The notes below the pieces were generated by a model, which saw only the letters and a program-made list of their open reading frames with translations, made no database searches and was not told the origin of the DNA. A stretch of DNA of 64,000 nt from Saccharospirillum alexandrii (GTDB taxonomy: Bacteria; Pseudomonadota; Gammaproteobacteria; Pseudomonadales; Natronospirillaceae), in contig NZ_RCIP01000002.1 in assembly GCF_004000275.1 (NCBI RefSeq), positions 186,283 to 250,282 on the forward strand, written 5' to 3'. The position numbers were made by a program, and so were the translations under genes. Below are positions 21,775-31,207 of the stretch, piece by piece (positions within the stretch are counted from its first letter, which is position 1; the number at the start of each line of letters is the position of its first letter).

Positions 21775-23088
21775 TCACAACTCAAAAAATTCCCGGGGTT
21801 CGCTGACTCCGAACCGCTCCGCATCAAGCCCGTTTTTCTTCAGTAGCTGCCGCAAGTCTTTTTTCTGGATGCGTATATCCAGTATCGACAGCCCCTCGGC
21901 ATCGTAATCCTCAGACAGTACCGCATTGTACTGATAGAGTGCAGCCCTTAAAGCCGATTCGTCCGGTTTCAGGCTGATTTTACGTGCAATGATCTCATCG
22001 CCTAAACATTCTGCGATTGCCTGTTGAATCAACGCCAGGCCCTGTCCGGTCTGCGCTGATACCCAGACCCGGACCGGACGCCCCTGATCATTGCGCTCAA
22101 TGGCCGGTTCAAAGTCGTCGAGCAGGTCAATTTTATTGAATATTTCCAGCCGGGGCAGGTCCAGCGAGCCAATTTCTTCGAGCACCAGCTCAACCTGCTC
22201 CATATTCTCTATACGGTCTTCATCGGCACAATCGACCACATGCAACAGTAAATCAGCGTCTGCCGTTTCCTGCAGAGTTGCCTTGAACGCCTGCACCAGC
22301 TTGTGCGGCAGGTGCCGGATAAACCCCACCGTATCGGCCAGAACCACATCGCCCATATCGGGGATGCTTAGCCGGCGCAGTGTGGGGTCGAGCGTCGCGA
22401 ACAGTTGATCTGCGGCGTAAACCTCTGCCTGAGTCAGGGCGTTAAACAGCGTCGACTTGCCAGCGTTGGTGTACCCCACCAGCGAGATGGTCGGGGTGTC
22501 CGACCGGGTTCGTGCACGGCGGCCCTGGTCGCGTTGTTTCTCGACTTTTTCAAGACGGCGGTGAATGGTGCTGATGCGCACTTGCAGCAGACGGCGGTCG
22601 GTTTCAAGCTGGGTTTCACCCGGCCCACGCAGCCCGATACCTCCCTTCTGACGCTCGAGGTGGGTCCACCCTCGTACCAGGCGTGTACTCTGGTACTGGA
22701 GCTGAGCCAGTTCGACCTGAAGTTTGCCTTCGTGGGTACGCGCCCGTTGGGCGAAGATATCGAGGATAAGGCCAGTGCGGTCGAGCACCCGGCATTCCAC
22801 CGCACGCTCAACGTTACGCTCTTGTGAGGGCGACAGACTGTGATTAAACAGCACCACGTCGGCATCGCTGGCCTTAACCGCGGCTTTTATTTCTTCCAGC
22901 TTGCCCGACCCGACAAAGTATTTCGGGTGCGGCGCCGACCGGGAACCGCCCAGACTGGCCACAGCAGTGGCACCGGCAGAGGTCACCAGCTCTTCAAATT
23001 CCTGGGGGTCTTCCCGGTTGGCAGATTCGGGAAAATCGACGTGAACCAATACAGCCCGGTCCCCGCCTTCGACACGTTCAAAAAACAA
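21775..23088 (-). CDS. hflX: Ribosome-associated GTPase HflX
   Basis: HflX is an Obg-class GTPase that splits stalled or hibernating ribosomes. The N-terminal nucleotide-sensing domain contains GSGKLEEIKAAV and NHSLSPSQERNVE. The middle linker GLRGPGETQLETDRR is the HflX signature. The G-domain shows VGYTNAGKSTLFNALT (G1), DTVGFIRHLPH (G3) and FNKIDLL (G4). The start is TTG at 23088 with GGAGAG about 6 nt upstream. No ATG fits, and homology begins immediately. 437 residues. It follows hfq by 53 nt. Confidence 0.95.
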   Translation of the reverse strand: MFFERVEGGDRAVLVHVDFPESANREDPQEFEELVTSAGATAVASLGGSRSAPHPKYFVGSGKLEEIKAAVKASDADVVLFNHSLSPSQERNVERAVECRVLDRTGLILDIFAQRARTHEGKLQVELAQLQYQSTRLVRGWTHLERQKGGIGLRGPGETQLETDRRLLQVRISTIHRRLEKVEKQRDQGRRARTRSDTPTISLVGYTNAGKSTLFNALTQAEVYAADQLFATLDPTLRRLSIPDMGDVVLADTVGFIRHLPHKLVQAFKATLQETADADLLLHVVDCADEDRIENMEQVELVLEEIGSLDLPRLEIFNKIDLLDDFEPAIERNDQGRPVRVWVSAQTGQGLALIQQAIAECLGDEIIARKISLKPDESALRAALYQYNAVLSEDYDAEGLSILDIRIQKKDLRQLLKKNGLDAERFGVSEPREFFEL

Positions 23089-23141
23089 TCAGACTCTCCG
23101 ATACCCGATCATAGACCGGGCTGACCTGCAGAACAGCGCCA

Positions 23142-23384
23142 TCACTCGATGGTGACTTCTTCGCTTTCATGAGGGATTTTAACATTGCGTGCTGGGACAA
23201 CCGTGGAGATGGCGTGCTTATAGACCATCTGGCTCACGGTGTTTTTCAGCAGGATGACAAACTGGTCGAAGCTTTCAATCTGCCCTTGCAGCTTGATGCC
23301 ATTCACCAGAAAGATGGAAACTGGAATACGTTCTTTCCGCAGCGCATTGAGGAAAGGGTCTTGTAACGAATGCCCCTTTGACAT
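23142..23384 (-). CDS. hfq: RNA chaperone Hfq
   Basis: Hfq forms hexameric rings that pair small RNAs with mRNAs. 80 residues: Sm1 motif [20 protein letters not shown] and the Sm2 region [12 protein letters not shown], both canonical. The C-terminal tail is short ([14 protein letters not shown]), like the Pseudomonas protein and unlike the long E. coli tail. AAAAGGAG lies just upstream of the ATG. It opens the hfq-hflX-hflK-hflC unit, with its own likely promoter in the gap after miaA. Confidence 0.98.
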   Translation of the reverse strand: MSKGHSLQDPFLNALRKERIPVSIFLVNGIKLQGQIESFDQFVILLKNTVSQMVYKHAISTVVPARNVKIPHESEEVTIE

Positions 23385-23714
23385 GTCGAACTCCTTTTAA
23401 CGAAGGATTATAGTAATCGTTTATGGGCATACCGACAGTGCCGAACGTCACTGGACAGTCGGGCACTCGGCCTGCCGTTGATGGATTGCACCAGCGTCAC
23501 CATCGATACGGCTACCTGACAGGGTAGTCCGCCTGCCCGGTTAACAAAAACGGGCAAACTACTCTCTTACTACGCAGGTTTGCGTATCCTGGGTCGACAA
23601 AAAGTCTGGGTTGTCGCGAATTGGCCGACCAAAGCCCGCCAGATCACTTCACAATCCGCAAGATAATGTGGAATTGTAGGCGAATTTCAAGCCGATGTGG
23701 ATGCAATTCGTGTA
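23385..23714 (-). promoter_or_regulatory. hfq upstream region with a TATAAT box
   Basis: This 330-bp gap between miaA and hfq holds no gene I can support. On the minus strand a perfect TATAAT (23412-23407) lies so that transcription would begin about 15-20 nt before the hfq ATG, but no good -35 box is visible at the right distance. A weak stem (CTGCCCG/CGGGCAA, 23540s) is also present. A promoter specific for hfq here would match the multi-promoter pattern known in E. coli. Confidence 0.45.
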
Positions 23715-24710
23715 CTAAAGTCCCGATTTACGCAAGATTTGCCACGCCTGGTCAATAATGCGCCGATCTCCATCGGGCCCGGCAGGGTCGAGCACGGCCA
23801 GTTCCGGCCACTTACGCAACCAGGTCAATTGTCGCTTGGCCAGTTGCCGGGTGGCGGCAACGCCGGTCTCGATCAGGGTCGCGTGATCGATCTGCCCTTC
23901 AAGAAAGTGCCACATCTGGCGATAACCCACGGCCCGAATGCTGGGCAGGTCCGGGTGCAAATCCCCCCTCGCCATCAGCGCTCGCACTTCCTGCTCAAAC
24001 CCCTGATCGAGCATCAGCTGAAACCGCCGGGCTATCCGTTCATGCAACACGGCCCGGTCTGCCGGAATCACCGCCAGTTGTATCAGATGCCAGGGGAAGG
24101 CCCCGGTCGCGTTCTGCGCCAGACGACCCTTGCCGTCGTTCACCGATTCAGCCCAGTAGGCTGAAATCGGCCGTCCGCTGACCCGGTACACTTCCAGAGC
24201 CCGCGTCACACGTTGCGGGTTTTGCCGGTCGATGCGCGTGAACGCGACCGGATCGACGACTTCCAGCTCGCGCAGCAGTGAAGTCAGACCCTCGGTTTCT
24301 AGCTGCGCCTGCAGTGCCTGTCGCACCGTTTCATCGGCTGGCGGCATGTCAGCCAGAGGCTCCACCAGAGCTTTGAAGTAGAGCATGGTGCCGCCGGTCA
24401 GCAGGGGAATCCGGCCGCGCTGCTGAATGTCGCTCATCGCAGCCAGGGCGTCGGTTCGAAACCGGGCCGCGCTGTAACTGTCGGCCGGGTCGCAGATATC
24501 GATCAGGTGATGGGGCGCCCGCTTCAGGGTAGCCGCGTCGGGCTTGGCGGAGCCAATATCCATGCCACGAAACACCTGGGCCGAGTCAACACTGATGATT
24601 TCGCATTGGCCGGCGTCCACCAGCGACAGGGCCAGGTCGGTCTTGCCCGCCGCCGTTGGGCCCATCAGGAAAATCGCCGTTGGCTTATCGGTCAGTGCTG
24701 GAGGGTTCAC
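23715..24710 (-). CDS. miaA: tRNA dimethylallyltransferase
   Basis: MiaA adds a dimethylallyl group to A37 of tRNAs that read UNN codons. The P-loop IFLMGPTAAGKTDLAL is followed by ISVDSAQVFRGMDIGSAKP, the conserved DS(A/M)QVY-type loop, and later PLLTGGTMLYFKALVEPLAD and QRVTRALEVYRVSGRP. 331 residues (E. coli 316). The start is GTG at 24710, directly adjacent to the mutL stop with no gap, so translation is probably coupled. Confidence 0.96.
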   Translation of the reverse strand: MNPPALTDKPTAIFLMGPTAAGKTDLALSLVDAGQCEIISVDSAQVFRGMDIGSAKPDAATLKRAPHHLIDICDPADSYSAARFRTDALAAMSDIQQRGRIPLLTGGTMLYFKALVEPLADMPPADETVRQALQAQLETEGLTSLLRELEVVDPVAFTRIDRQNPQRVTRALEVYRVSGRPISAYWAESVNDGKGRLAQNATGAFPWHLIQLAVIPADRAVLHERIARRFQLMLDQGFEQEVRALMARGDLHPDLPSIRAVGYRQMWHFLEGQIDHATLIETGVAATRQLAKRQLTWLRKWPELAVLDPAGPDGDRRIIDQAWQILRKSGL

Positions 24711-26603
24711 CTAACGCCCTCTCAAAAACAGCTTATCCAGCTCGTCGAGCGACAACTGAGTCCAGGTCGGGCGGCCATGGTTGCACTGGCCACTGCGCTC
24801 AGTTCGTTCCATATCACGCAGCAAGGCGTTCATTTCCGGGATGGTCAGCTTGCGATTGGCGCGTACCGATCCATGGCACGCCATGCTGGAGAGAATTTCG
24901 TCGCGCCGGGCAACAATGGCATCGGAGGTTTCGTGCTCGATAAAATCGGCCAGAACCGACCGAACCAGTGGTTCCACATCCGCCTGCTGCAGATAGACCG
25001 GCGTCTGTCGAACAATCAGCGCATCCGGCCCCAGGCGCTCAATCACCAGCCCGAAGTTGACCAGTAAATGCGCAAATTCTTCGGCGGCATCGGCCTCGCG
25101 CTCACTGACAGAGAGTTTCTGAGGCACCAGCACCGGCTGCGCCTGCAGGCCTTGCTGGTCGTACTGGCGTTTCATGCGTTCATAGGTAATGCGTTCATGA
25201 GCGGCATGCATGTCCACCACAATCAGCCCATGCTGGCTTTGCGACAGAATGAAGATGCCGTGTAACTGGGCAACCGCGAACCCAAGCGGCGGCATATCGC
25301 CGTCAGCCTCGGGCAAAGGCTGAGCAGGCCGGTCCCAACCCTGGGTTTCGGGGCGCTCAGTCGCGGCCCCCTCCGCGGTGGGGTATAGCGCCTGGTAAAA
25401 CCCGATCTGATCGGCTACCGAGGCCGACTGCGCCCCTCCCGGGAAAGTTCGCTCATAACCCCCACCCGATGCAGGGGTGGGGGGTGACATGTCCATACGC
25501 TGCTGGCCGCCAAACTCGCCCGCCAAAGCGCCTGTAGCCTGAGGCCGCAACGCCTGGGGCGATGCGGCCTGCGCCCGGGACGGATCGGTCTCGGCATCGG
25601 GGCGAACTTGTGCCAGCGCCCGGTGCAATTGCCGAAACAGAAAATCATGCACCAGCCGTTGGTCCCGAAAGCGGACTTCGTGCTTGGTTGGATGCACGTT
25701 GACATCCACCCCGCTCGGGTCGAGCTGCAGATACAAAACAAAGCAGGGCTGGCGACCGTGGTAGAGCACATCCCGATAGGCCTGCTTTACCGCATGCGAT
25801 ATCACCTTGTCGCGCACCACCCGACCGTTCACAAAGAAGTACTGCATGTCGGCCATCGACCGGGAAAACGTCGGCAGGCCAACCCAGCCCGTCAGATGCA
25901 AACCCGCCGCTTCGGCATCGATTACCAGGGCATTGTTCATAAAGTCGGGGCTAAGCAATTGCGCGACCCGGCGTTCCTGCTCGGCCTGAGTCGTGGCCGG
26001 GCGCAAAGCGTGAATGGTCCGGTTGTTGTGACGCAGGCTGAAGCCCACATCAAAACGGGCCAGCGCCTGACGCTTCACCACTTCTTCGAGGTGGTTGTAT
26101 TCGGTTTTTTCCGTGCGCATGAACTTGCGCCGGGCTGGAGTATTAAAAAACAGATCGCGCACTTCGACGGTGGTGCCATCGGTATGAGCCGCAGGGAGAA
26201 TCTCGGTGTTCATGTCCTGGCCGTGCGTGTTCACTTGCCAGGCTTCGGCTTGCTCGGCTGGCTTCGACGTGAGCATCAGGCGCGATACCGAAGCAATACT
26301 CGCCAGCGCCTCGCCGCGAAAGCCCAGTGAAGCGACGGCTTCCAGTTCATCGAGATTGTGAATCTTCGAGGTGGCGTGCCGATTCAGCGCCATCGCCAGG
26401 TCGTCCCGAAGAATGCCCGAGCCGTTATCGCGAATGCGCATCAGCTTCACGCCACCCTGCTCGACTTCGACATCCACGCGGGTGGCGCCAGCATCCAGGC
26501 TGTTCTCGACCAGTTCTTTCACCACCGAAGCGGGTCGCTCAACCACCTCACCTGCCGCTATCTGGTTCGCCAGACGGGGAGAGAGCGTTAATATTCGACG
26601 CAT
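24711..26603 (-). CDS. mutL: DNA mismatch repair protein MutL with endonuclease motif
   Basis: MutL connects MutS mismatch recognition to strand cutting. The N-terminal GHKL ATPase has [20 protein letters not shown], the DAGATR strand and [10 protein letters not shown]. The C-terminal dimerisation domain contains [14 protein letters not shown] near residue 462, which fits the metal-binding DQHA(X)2E(X)4E endonuclease motif apart from Q to [13 protein letters not shown] and QCNHGRPTW near the end complete the site. E. coli MutL lacks this motif. P. aeruginosa MutL has it, and no mutH is needed in such organisms. 630 residues with a variable Pro/Ala-rich linker. Confidence 0.96.
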   Translation of the reverse strand: MRRILTLSPRLANQIAAGEVVERPASVVKELVENSLDAGATRVDVEVEQGGVKLMRIRDNGSGILRDDLAMALNRHATSKIHNLDELEAVASLGFRGEALASIASVSRLMLTSKPAEQAEAWQVNTHGQDMNTEILPAAHTDGTTVEVRDLFFNTPARRKFMRTEKTEYNHLEEVVKRQALARFDVGFSLRHNNRTIHALRPATTQAEQERRVAQLLSPDFMNNALVIDAEAAGLHLTGWVGLPTFSRSMADMQYFFVNGRVVRDKVISHAVKQAYRDVLYHGRQPCFVLYLQLDPSGVDVNVHPTKHEVRFRDQRLVHDFLFRQLHRALAQVRPDAETDPSRAQAASPQALRPQATGALAGEFGGQQRMDMSPPTPASGGGYERTFPGGAQSASVADQIGFYQALYPTAEGAATERPETQGWDRPAQPLPEADGDMPPLGFAVAQLHGIFILSQSQHGLIVVDMHAAHERITYERMKRQYDQQGLQAQPVLVPQKLSVSEREADAAEEFAHLLVNFGLVIERLGPDALIVRQTPVYLQQADVEPLVRSVLADFIEHETSDAIVARRDEILSSMACHGSVRANRKLTIPEMNALLRDMERTERSGQCNHGRPTWTQLSLDELDKLFLRGR

Positions 26604-26649
26604 GCCAGACCCTTCAATTAATCGTTACTACCCAGAAACGCCAGGGAGC

Positions 26650-28005
26650 TCAGCCTTGCGGAATCATAATGACCTGACCTATCCGGATAGACGTGCCATT
26701 TAACTGATTCACTTCCCGTAGCCGACTCACCGAGGTGTTATTGCGCGAGGCAATGCCGGACAGGGTATCGCCACTGACCACCACATAGCGACGCAAGGTG
26801 CCCGCTTCACGCTTTTGCCAGGCTACCCAGGTACCCGGGGGCGGGTTACTCTCGAACCACTGGGTCACCCCCTGGCGAATGGCCGATGCCAGTTGCCGGC
26901 GATAATTTGCCGAACCCAGATTGGCTTCTTCGGTCGGGTTTGAAATAAAGCCGGTTTCAACCAGAACGGAGGGCACATCCGGCGACTTCAGCACCGCGAA
27001 GCCCGCCTGTTCAACGCTGGCCTTGTGCATGCGGGCCACTTGTTTCATGTGTCCCAGAATGTCGCTACCCACGTCCAGGCTCGACCTCAGTGTTGCCGTC
27101 ATCGATAAATCAACCAGCACCGAGCGCAGTATCTCGTCTTTGTCTTCCAGGCTGATGCCGTTCACACCACCAATCACATCGGCCGCATTTTCCTGGTTGG
27201 CCAGATACCCGGCCATGGCCGAGGTGGCACCACTCGACGACAACGCAAAAACCGATGCCCCCGAAGCCTGCGGGCTGGTGAAGGCGTCAGCATGGATGGA
27301 AATAAAGAGGTCGGCGCGTTTTTCGCGCGCCAGCTCACGCCGGCGTTGCAGCGATAAATAGTAATCACCGGTGCGCATCAGCACCGGCTCATAGCCCCGC
27401 AGATCGTCCAGTTGGTTATAAAGCTCCCGCGCAATGGCCAGCACCACGTCTTTTTCCCGCGTGCCTCGTGGGCCAATGGCGCCCGGGTCTTCACCACCGT
27501 GACCGGCATCGATCGCCACGACGATATTGCGTTGCTGGTTCGACAGATCGTCCGCACTGCGACTGACCTGGCGTTCACTCGGCTCCATGGACAGGCCAGG
27601 CGGGCGCTCCAGATCGAGCACCAGGCGATGCCCGTACTGTTCGTTCGGGCGCAAAACAAAGCTGCGCGGGCTCAGCTGGGTGGATAAATCGAGCACCACG
27701 CGCAACTCTCCGCCCTCCCGCTGGGCACTGCGAATGCGGGACACGCCGCTGTTTTCCAGCGACAGACTTTCCAGGTTGGTATCGAGCGACACATCACTGA
27801 TGTCAACAACCACCCGACTCGGGTTGGACAACACGAATACCCGGTGTTCGACTGGGCCGCTGAGGTCAAAGACCAGACGAGTATTATCCGGCGCGGGCCA
27901 GATACGAGCGTCTTCAATCTCAGCAGCCCGGGCACCGCCGGCAGCACTCACCAGCCCAACAAGCACCAGCAACGGAGCCGCAAGGCTTACAAACCATTGT
28001 TTCAT
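26650..28005 (-). CDS. amiB: N-acetylmuramoyl-L-alanine amidase AmiB/AmiC type with LysM
   Basis: A periplasmic zinc amidase that splits septal peptidoglycan during daughter-cell separation. The order is signal peptide (MKQWFVSLAAPLLVLVGLVS), AMIN domain (about residues 28-120), Amidase_3 domain with IDAGHGGEDPGAIG (His and Glu zinc ligands), ISIHADAF and VLVETGFISNPTEE, then a C-terminal LysM (RYVVVSGDTLSGIASRNN). 451 residues. I chose ATG 28005, preceded by GGGACGG. The ATGs at 28044 and 28017 would precede the signal. It sits between tsaE and mutL as in E. coli. Confidence 0.95.
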   Translation of the reverse strand: MKQWFVSLAAPLLVLVGLVSAAGGARAAEIEDARIWPAPDNTRLVFDLSGPVEHRVFVLSNPSRVVVDISDVSLDTNLESLSLENSGVSRIRSAQREGGELRVVLDLSTQLSPRSFVLRPNEQYGHRLVLDLERPPGLSMEPSERQVSRSADDLSNQQRNIVVAIDAGHGGEDPGAIGPRGTREKDVVLAIARELYNQLDDLRGYEPVLMRTGDYYLSLQRRRELAREKRADLFISIHADAFTSPQASGASVFALSSSGATSAMAGYLANQENAADVIGGVNGISLEDKDEILRSVLVDLSMTATLRSSLDVGSDILGHMKQVARMHKASVEQAGFAVLKSPDVPSVLVETGFISNPTEEANLGSANYRRQLASAIRQGVTQWFESNPPPGTWVAWQKREAGTLRRYVVVSGDTLSGIASRNNTSVSRLREVNQLNGTSIRIGQVIMIPQG

Positions 28006-28048
28006 TAACCGTCCCATTAGTAAGTACATCGTGCTCGTCGCCAACCCA

Positions 28049-28543
28049 TTACAACGCCTGTCCGGCCAGTTGCTGACTCAGCACATCGACGATCTGCTGG
28101 CCGGCTGTTGTAGCCCCATCAAATCCAATTAAGCGCCCGTCGCTGCCGTCAGCGGCCCCGGCATCGCTGAAATGTACCACGACATCGGCGTCTGGCAACA
28201 CGCCAGCCCCGCGCTCCGGCCATTCTACCAGCCACAGGGTATCGGGCAGCAGATAGTCCCGCAGGCCCATAAATTCCAGCTCTTCAGCGTCTGCCAGGCG
28301 GTAGAGATCGAAGTGAACCACGGTGATACCGTCGCAATCGTAGGGCTCAAGCAGCGTATAGGTCGGACTCTTGACCCTGCCTTGCCAGCCACAGGCCTGA
28401 ATCACAGCGCGACTGAGGGTGGTCTTACCCATGCCCAGCGTACCATCGAGATAAACGATACCCCCTTTTGTGGTACGCACTGCATTTGCCAGGCTGCGAC
28501 CAACGGCATCCATGGCAACTTCACTGACAGTGATCGATAACAC
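28049..28543 (-). CDS. tsaE: tRNA threonylcarbamoyladenosine biosynthesis ATPase TsaE
   Basis: TsaE is the small ATPase that cycles the TsaBD complex during t6A37 formation on tRNA. The P-loop reads [16 protein letters not shown], followed by [12 protein letters not shown] and [19 protein letters not shown], the family core with the conserved HxDxYR and WPE ([10 protein letters not shown]). 164 residues, slightly longer than E. coli (153). The start is GTG 28543 with GGGAG somewhat far upstream (12 nt). In E. coli nnrD lies between queG and tsaE, and it is absent here. Confidence 0.94.
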   Translation of the reverse strand: MLSITVSEVAMDAVGRSLANAVRTTKGGIVYLDGTLGMGKTTLSRAVIQACGWQGRVKSPTYTLLEPYDCDGITVVHFDLYRLADAEELEFMGLRDYLLPDTLWLVEWPERGAGVLPDADVVVHFSDAGAADGSDGRLIGFDGATTAGQQIVDVLSQQLAGQAL

Positions 28544-28690
28544 GATGTTCTGTTTCTCCCCGGCTGGTCAAATCACACCTAAACGCACAAAGTGTAACAT
28601 CAAGCTGCCACCCGTGCGGAGCCCATGGGTTGTCTAACGCCCTGGATGGCCGCACACTTTACACCCTGCTTCCAAACTGGCCCTTGCCGC

Positions 28691-29776
28691 ATGCCCGCTG
28701 ACACCCAAGCCATTCCCAGTCTCGATCTGGTTCATCTGACACAACGGATCAAATCTGAAGCAGCCGCTCTGGGGTTTCAGGCGGCTCACATTGGCACCGG
28801 CAATACTGAGGCCCACCGGGCGAGCTATCTGGCCTGGCTGGAGGCGGGCTATCACGGCACCATGGACTGGATGACCCGCAATCTGGACAAGCGTTTCGAC
28901 GCGGCGGAGCTACACCCCGGTTCACTGCGCTCCATTTCCGTGCGCATGGATTACCGGCCCGAAGGCGATATGCAGGGTGTGCTGGATGACCCAAACCAGG
29001 CTTATATCTCGCGCTATGCACTCGGCCGTGACTACCACAAGCTGATGCGCAAGCGCCTGACCCAGCTGGGCAAAACCATTGAATCCTGGGTTGGAGAACA
29101 CGGCTTCAGAGCCTTTGTTGACAGCGCGCCGGTTCTGGAGCGCGAGTTAGCGCAGCAAAGTGGCATGGGTTGGCTGGGTAAAAATACCCTGTTGCTGAAC
29201 CAGGAGGCCGGCAGCTACTTCTTTCTGGGCGAGTTGTTTACCAACCTGCCGTTGCCACTGGACGCCCCCTTTGAAAGCCAGCACTGTGGCAGCTGTAATC
29301 GCTGCCTGACCGACTGCCCGACGGATGCCTTTGTGGAGCCCGGGGTACTGGATGCCCGTAAATGCATCAGTTACCTCACCATCGAACACAGCGGCCCGAT
29401 CCCGGTTGAACTGCGCAGCAAGATGGGCAACCGCATTTATGGCTGTGACGATTGCCAGATCGTCTGCCCGTTCAACCGTTTCAGCGAGCCAACCCGGGAA
29501 GCCGATTTCCAGCCCCGTCATTCACTGGACAACATCAGCCTTCTGACTCTGTTCACCTGGGATGAAGCTACCTTTCTGGGCAACACCGAGGGCTCCGCCA
29601 TTCGCCGCATCGGCTTTGAGCAGTGGCAACGCAATCTGGCCGTTGCCCTGGGCAACGCACCGACCAGCGAGGCCATTGTATCCGCCCTGCAACGACGTTA
29701 TCCGGATGCCAGCCCCCTGGTTCAAGAGCATATTCGCTGGGCATTGGAGCAGCATGAGCAGGCTGACACGGTCTAG
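28691..29776 (+). CDS. queG: Epoxyqueuosine reductase
   Basis: QueG reduces epoxyqueuosine to queuosine in tRNA anticodons using cobalamin and two [4Fe-4S] clusters. The ferredoxin motif CGSCNRCLTDCPTDAF is followed by CISYLTIEHSG and a second cluster set in YGCDDCQIVCPFNRF. 361 residues from ATG 28691 (MPADTQAIPS), close to the E. coli length (379). Upstream in-frame ATGs (28625, 28646) lack homology and a ribosome site. It is divergent from tsaE across about 147 nt. Confidence 0.95.
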   Translation: MPADTQAIPSLDLVHLTQRIKSEAAALGFQAAHIGTGNTEAHRASYLAWLEAGYHGTMDWMTRNLDKRFDAAELHPGSLRSISVRMDYRPEGDMQGVLDDPNQAYISRYALGRDYHKLMRKRLTQLGKTIESWVGEHGFRAFVDSAPVLERELAQQSGMGWLGKNTLLLNQEAGSYFFLGELFTNLPLPLDAPFESQHCGSCNRCLTDCPTDAFVEPGVLDARKCISYLTIEHSGPIPVELRSKMGNRIYGCDDCQIVCPFNRFSEPTREADFQPRHSLDNISLLTLFTWDEATFLGNTEGSAIRRIGFEQWQRNLAVALGNAPTSEAIVSALQRRYPDASPLVQEHIRWALEQHEQADTV

Positions 29777-29816
29777 ACAGTTCACCTGGCGATCATCAAT
29801 GCCTGGATGTCGGCAG

Positions 29817-30443
29817 CTATTCGAGCTCCGGTGACGCCCCTACCCGATGTTCAAAAAGATCATTTCGGTGTGGCGCCAGCGCGCAGAAATCGCGACGAAG
29901 GTCGTCGAGCTGGCTATCAGGCACCGTCACCTCCATGGTCACACCGGTGGTGTATTCAACTCCCCCGGGCAGCAGTTGGTAGCGTTCCAGTAACCGACGC
30001 AGCTCGCTTTCCAATGCGAACGGGCAGGTAAACACCCAGGGGTGCTGCGTTTCAACCGGCACCCATTCGGCCTGGTCCAGCGCCTGGGAAATAGCGCCAC
30101 CGTAGGCGCGAACCAGGCCACCCGCCCCCAGTTTGACGCCCCCGAAGTAACGCACTACCACCGCCAGCACGTTTACCAGGTGCTTGTGACTGATTACATT
30201 GAAGATGGGTTTTCCGGCCGTGCCCGAGGGTTCGCCGTCGTCACTCATGCCGCTGTCGCCCTCGACATAAAACGCAAAGCAGATATGCCGGGCATCGGAA
30301 TACTGGCTACGCAACTCAGCCAGGCGTGCCTGCACTGCAGCCCGGTCGGTCACCGGCTCCACCCAGGCCAGAAACCGGCTTTTCCGGACTTCAAGTTCCG
30401 CAAACACAGGGGCTTTTAACGTGCAATTCAACCAAACCACCAA
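29817..30443 (-). CDS. YigZ/IMPACT-family protein
   Basis: A 208-residue UPF0029 protein related to E. coli YigZ and eukaryotic IMPACT. The family core is clear: RKSRFLAWVEPV, DARHICFAFYVEGD, MSDDGEPSGTAGKPIF and VVVRYFGGVKLGAGGLVRAYG. The C-terminal half is the ferredoxin-like DUF1949 domain. IMPACT modulates the Gcn2 stress kinase, and the bacterial role is not settled. The start is uncertain: TTG 30443, GTG 30440 or TTG 30431 are all possible. All but the last overlap the end of the upstream SGNH-like gene, suggesting coupled translation. Confidence 0.9.
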   Translation of the reverse strand: MVVWLNCTLKAPVFAELEVRKSRFLAWVEPVTDRAAVQARLAELRSQYSDARHICFAFYVEGDSGMSDDGEPSGTAGKPIFNVISHKHLVNVLAVVVRYFGGVKLGAGGLVRAYGGAISQALDQAEWVPVETQHPWVFTCPFALESELRRLLERYQLLPGGVEYTTGVTMEVTVPDSQLDDLRRDFCALAPHRNDLFEHRVGASPELE

Positions 30444-31030
30444 CTGCGGTCATTGCTGACCAGATCGAATATTTTCCGGTGACCAAAGGGCCCCGGGTGC
30501 AAGCGGTCGCCCTGGTTCAATTCGCGCCGGTATTGGACGTCGTCCTGAAGCGAGGTAAACAGGTCAACATAGGGGACACGGGCCCGGGTGCAGAGTTCAC
30601 GAAAGCCACCATTAATGCGCTTTATCCGGGCATTGTGCGCCGGATCGTAAACCGCAGGCGGCCCCACCAGGAGCGGCTTGTAATGCCCATGCACCTGTTT
30701 CAGCAGCGTGCTCAGATTCTGCCAGGAGGTTTTGGCCGGCAGCGGGTCTGCGCCCCCCACCCCCACGGCATCCATCAGCCCAAAGGCCAGAATCAGCCGG
30801 TTATCGGCACCGAGTGGCATCCGTGGCTCCAGCTCAGTCAGCCGCCCGAGTACAGCCTCACTATTCTGGCCAACGATGCCCAGATTGTAGTAGTTCAACG
30901 GCCCATGGCCTGCACGAACGCTGTCGATCAGCGGGCCAGCCCAACCGCGATGTCCGGGGTCTCCCTCGCCGCTGGCGATGCCATCGCCAAGCACACAAAT
31001 ATTCAGGTCTGTCAGCAATACGGAGTTCAT
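30428..31030 (-). CDS. SGNH-hydrolase-fold protein lacking the catalytic serine
   Basis: A 200-residue GDSL/SGNH-like protein. Block I reads NICVLGDGIASGEGD, where GDS is expected, so the nucleophilic serine is replaced by glycine. Block II glycine is present (YYNLGIVGQN). Block III (LAFGLMDAVG) lacks the usual GxND asparagine. Block V (DRLHPGPFGH) keeps the Asp-His pair. The fold is therefore recognisable but two of four signature residues are gone, so hydrolase activity is doubtful. I chose ATG 31030 (MNSVLLTDL) over 31072 because homology begins there. Its end overlaps the YigZ gene. Confidence 0.8.
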   Translation of the reverse strand: MNSVLLTDLNICVLGDGIASGEGDPGHRGWAGPLIDSVRAGHGPLNYYNLGIVGQNSEAVLGRLTELEPRMPLGADNRLILAFGLMDAVGVGGADPLPAKTSWQNLSTLLKQVHGHYKPLLVGPPAVYDPAHNARIKRINGGFRELCTRARVPYVDLFTSLQDDVQYRRELNQGDRLHPGPFGHRKIFDLVSNDRSWWFG

Positions 31031-31207
31031 ACTGTCTCTACTGCAGTGATCATTCAGCCAGTATATCGGCAAACGACCCGGTCTTCTCCAGTCACCTGCG
31101 TCACAATAGCCGGTTCAGACAGCGCCAATTCCCGCTTTCACCTTTTCGCCGCTGATCTGGCTGGTTATAGTGATGGCTGTTTCCGGCTACCCAGACTCGA
31201 GTGCGCC

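Noticed and set aside
28544-28690. nnrD expected between queG and tsaE
   Set aside because: The gap is only about 147 nt, so the gene is truly absent from this location. No fragment was seen.
30326-31207. Long N-terminal extension of the barrel protein frame
   Set aside because: It runs antisense through YigZ and the SGNH-like gene, and the signal peptide beginning at 31208 shows the true start.
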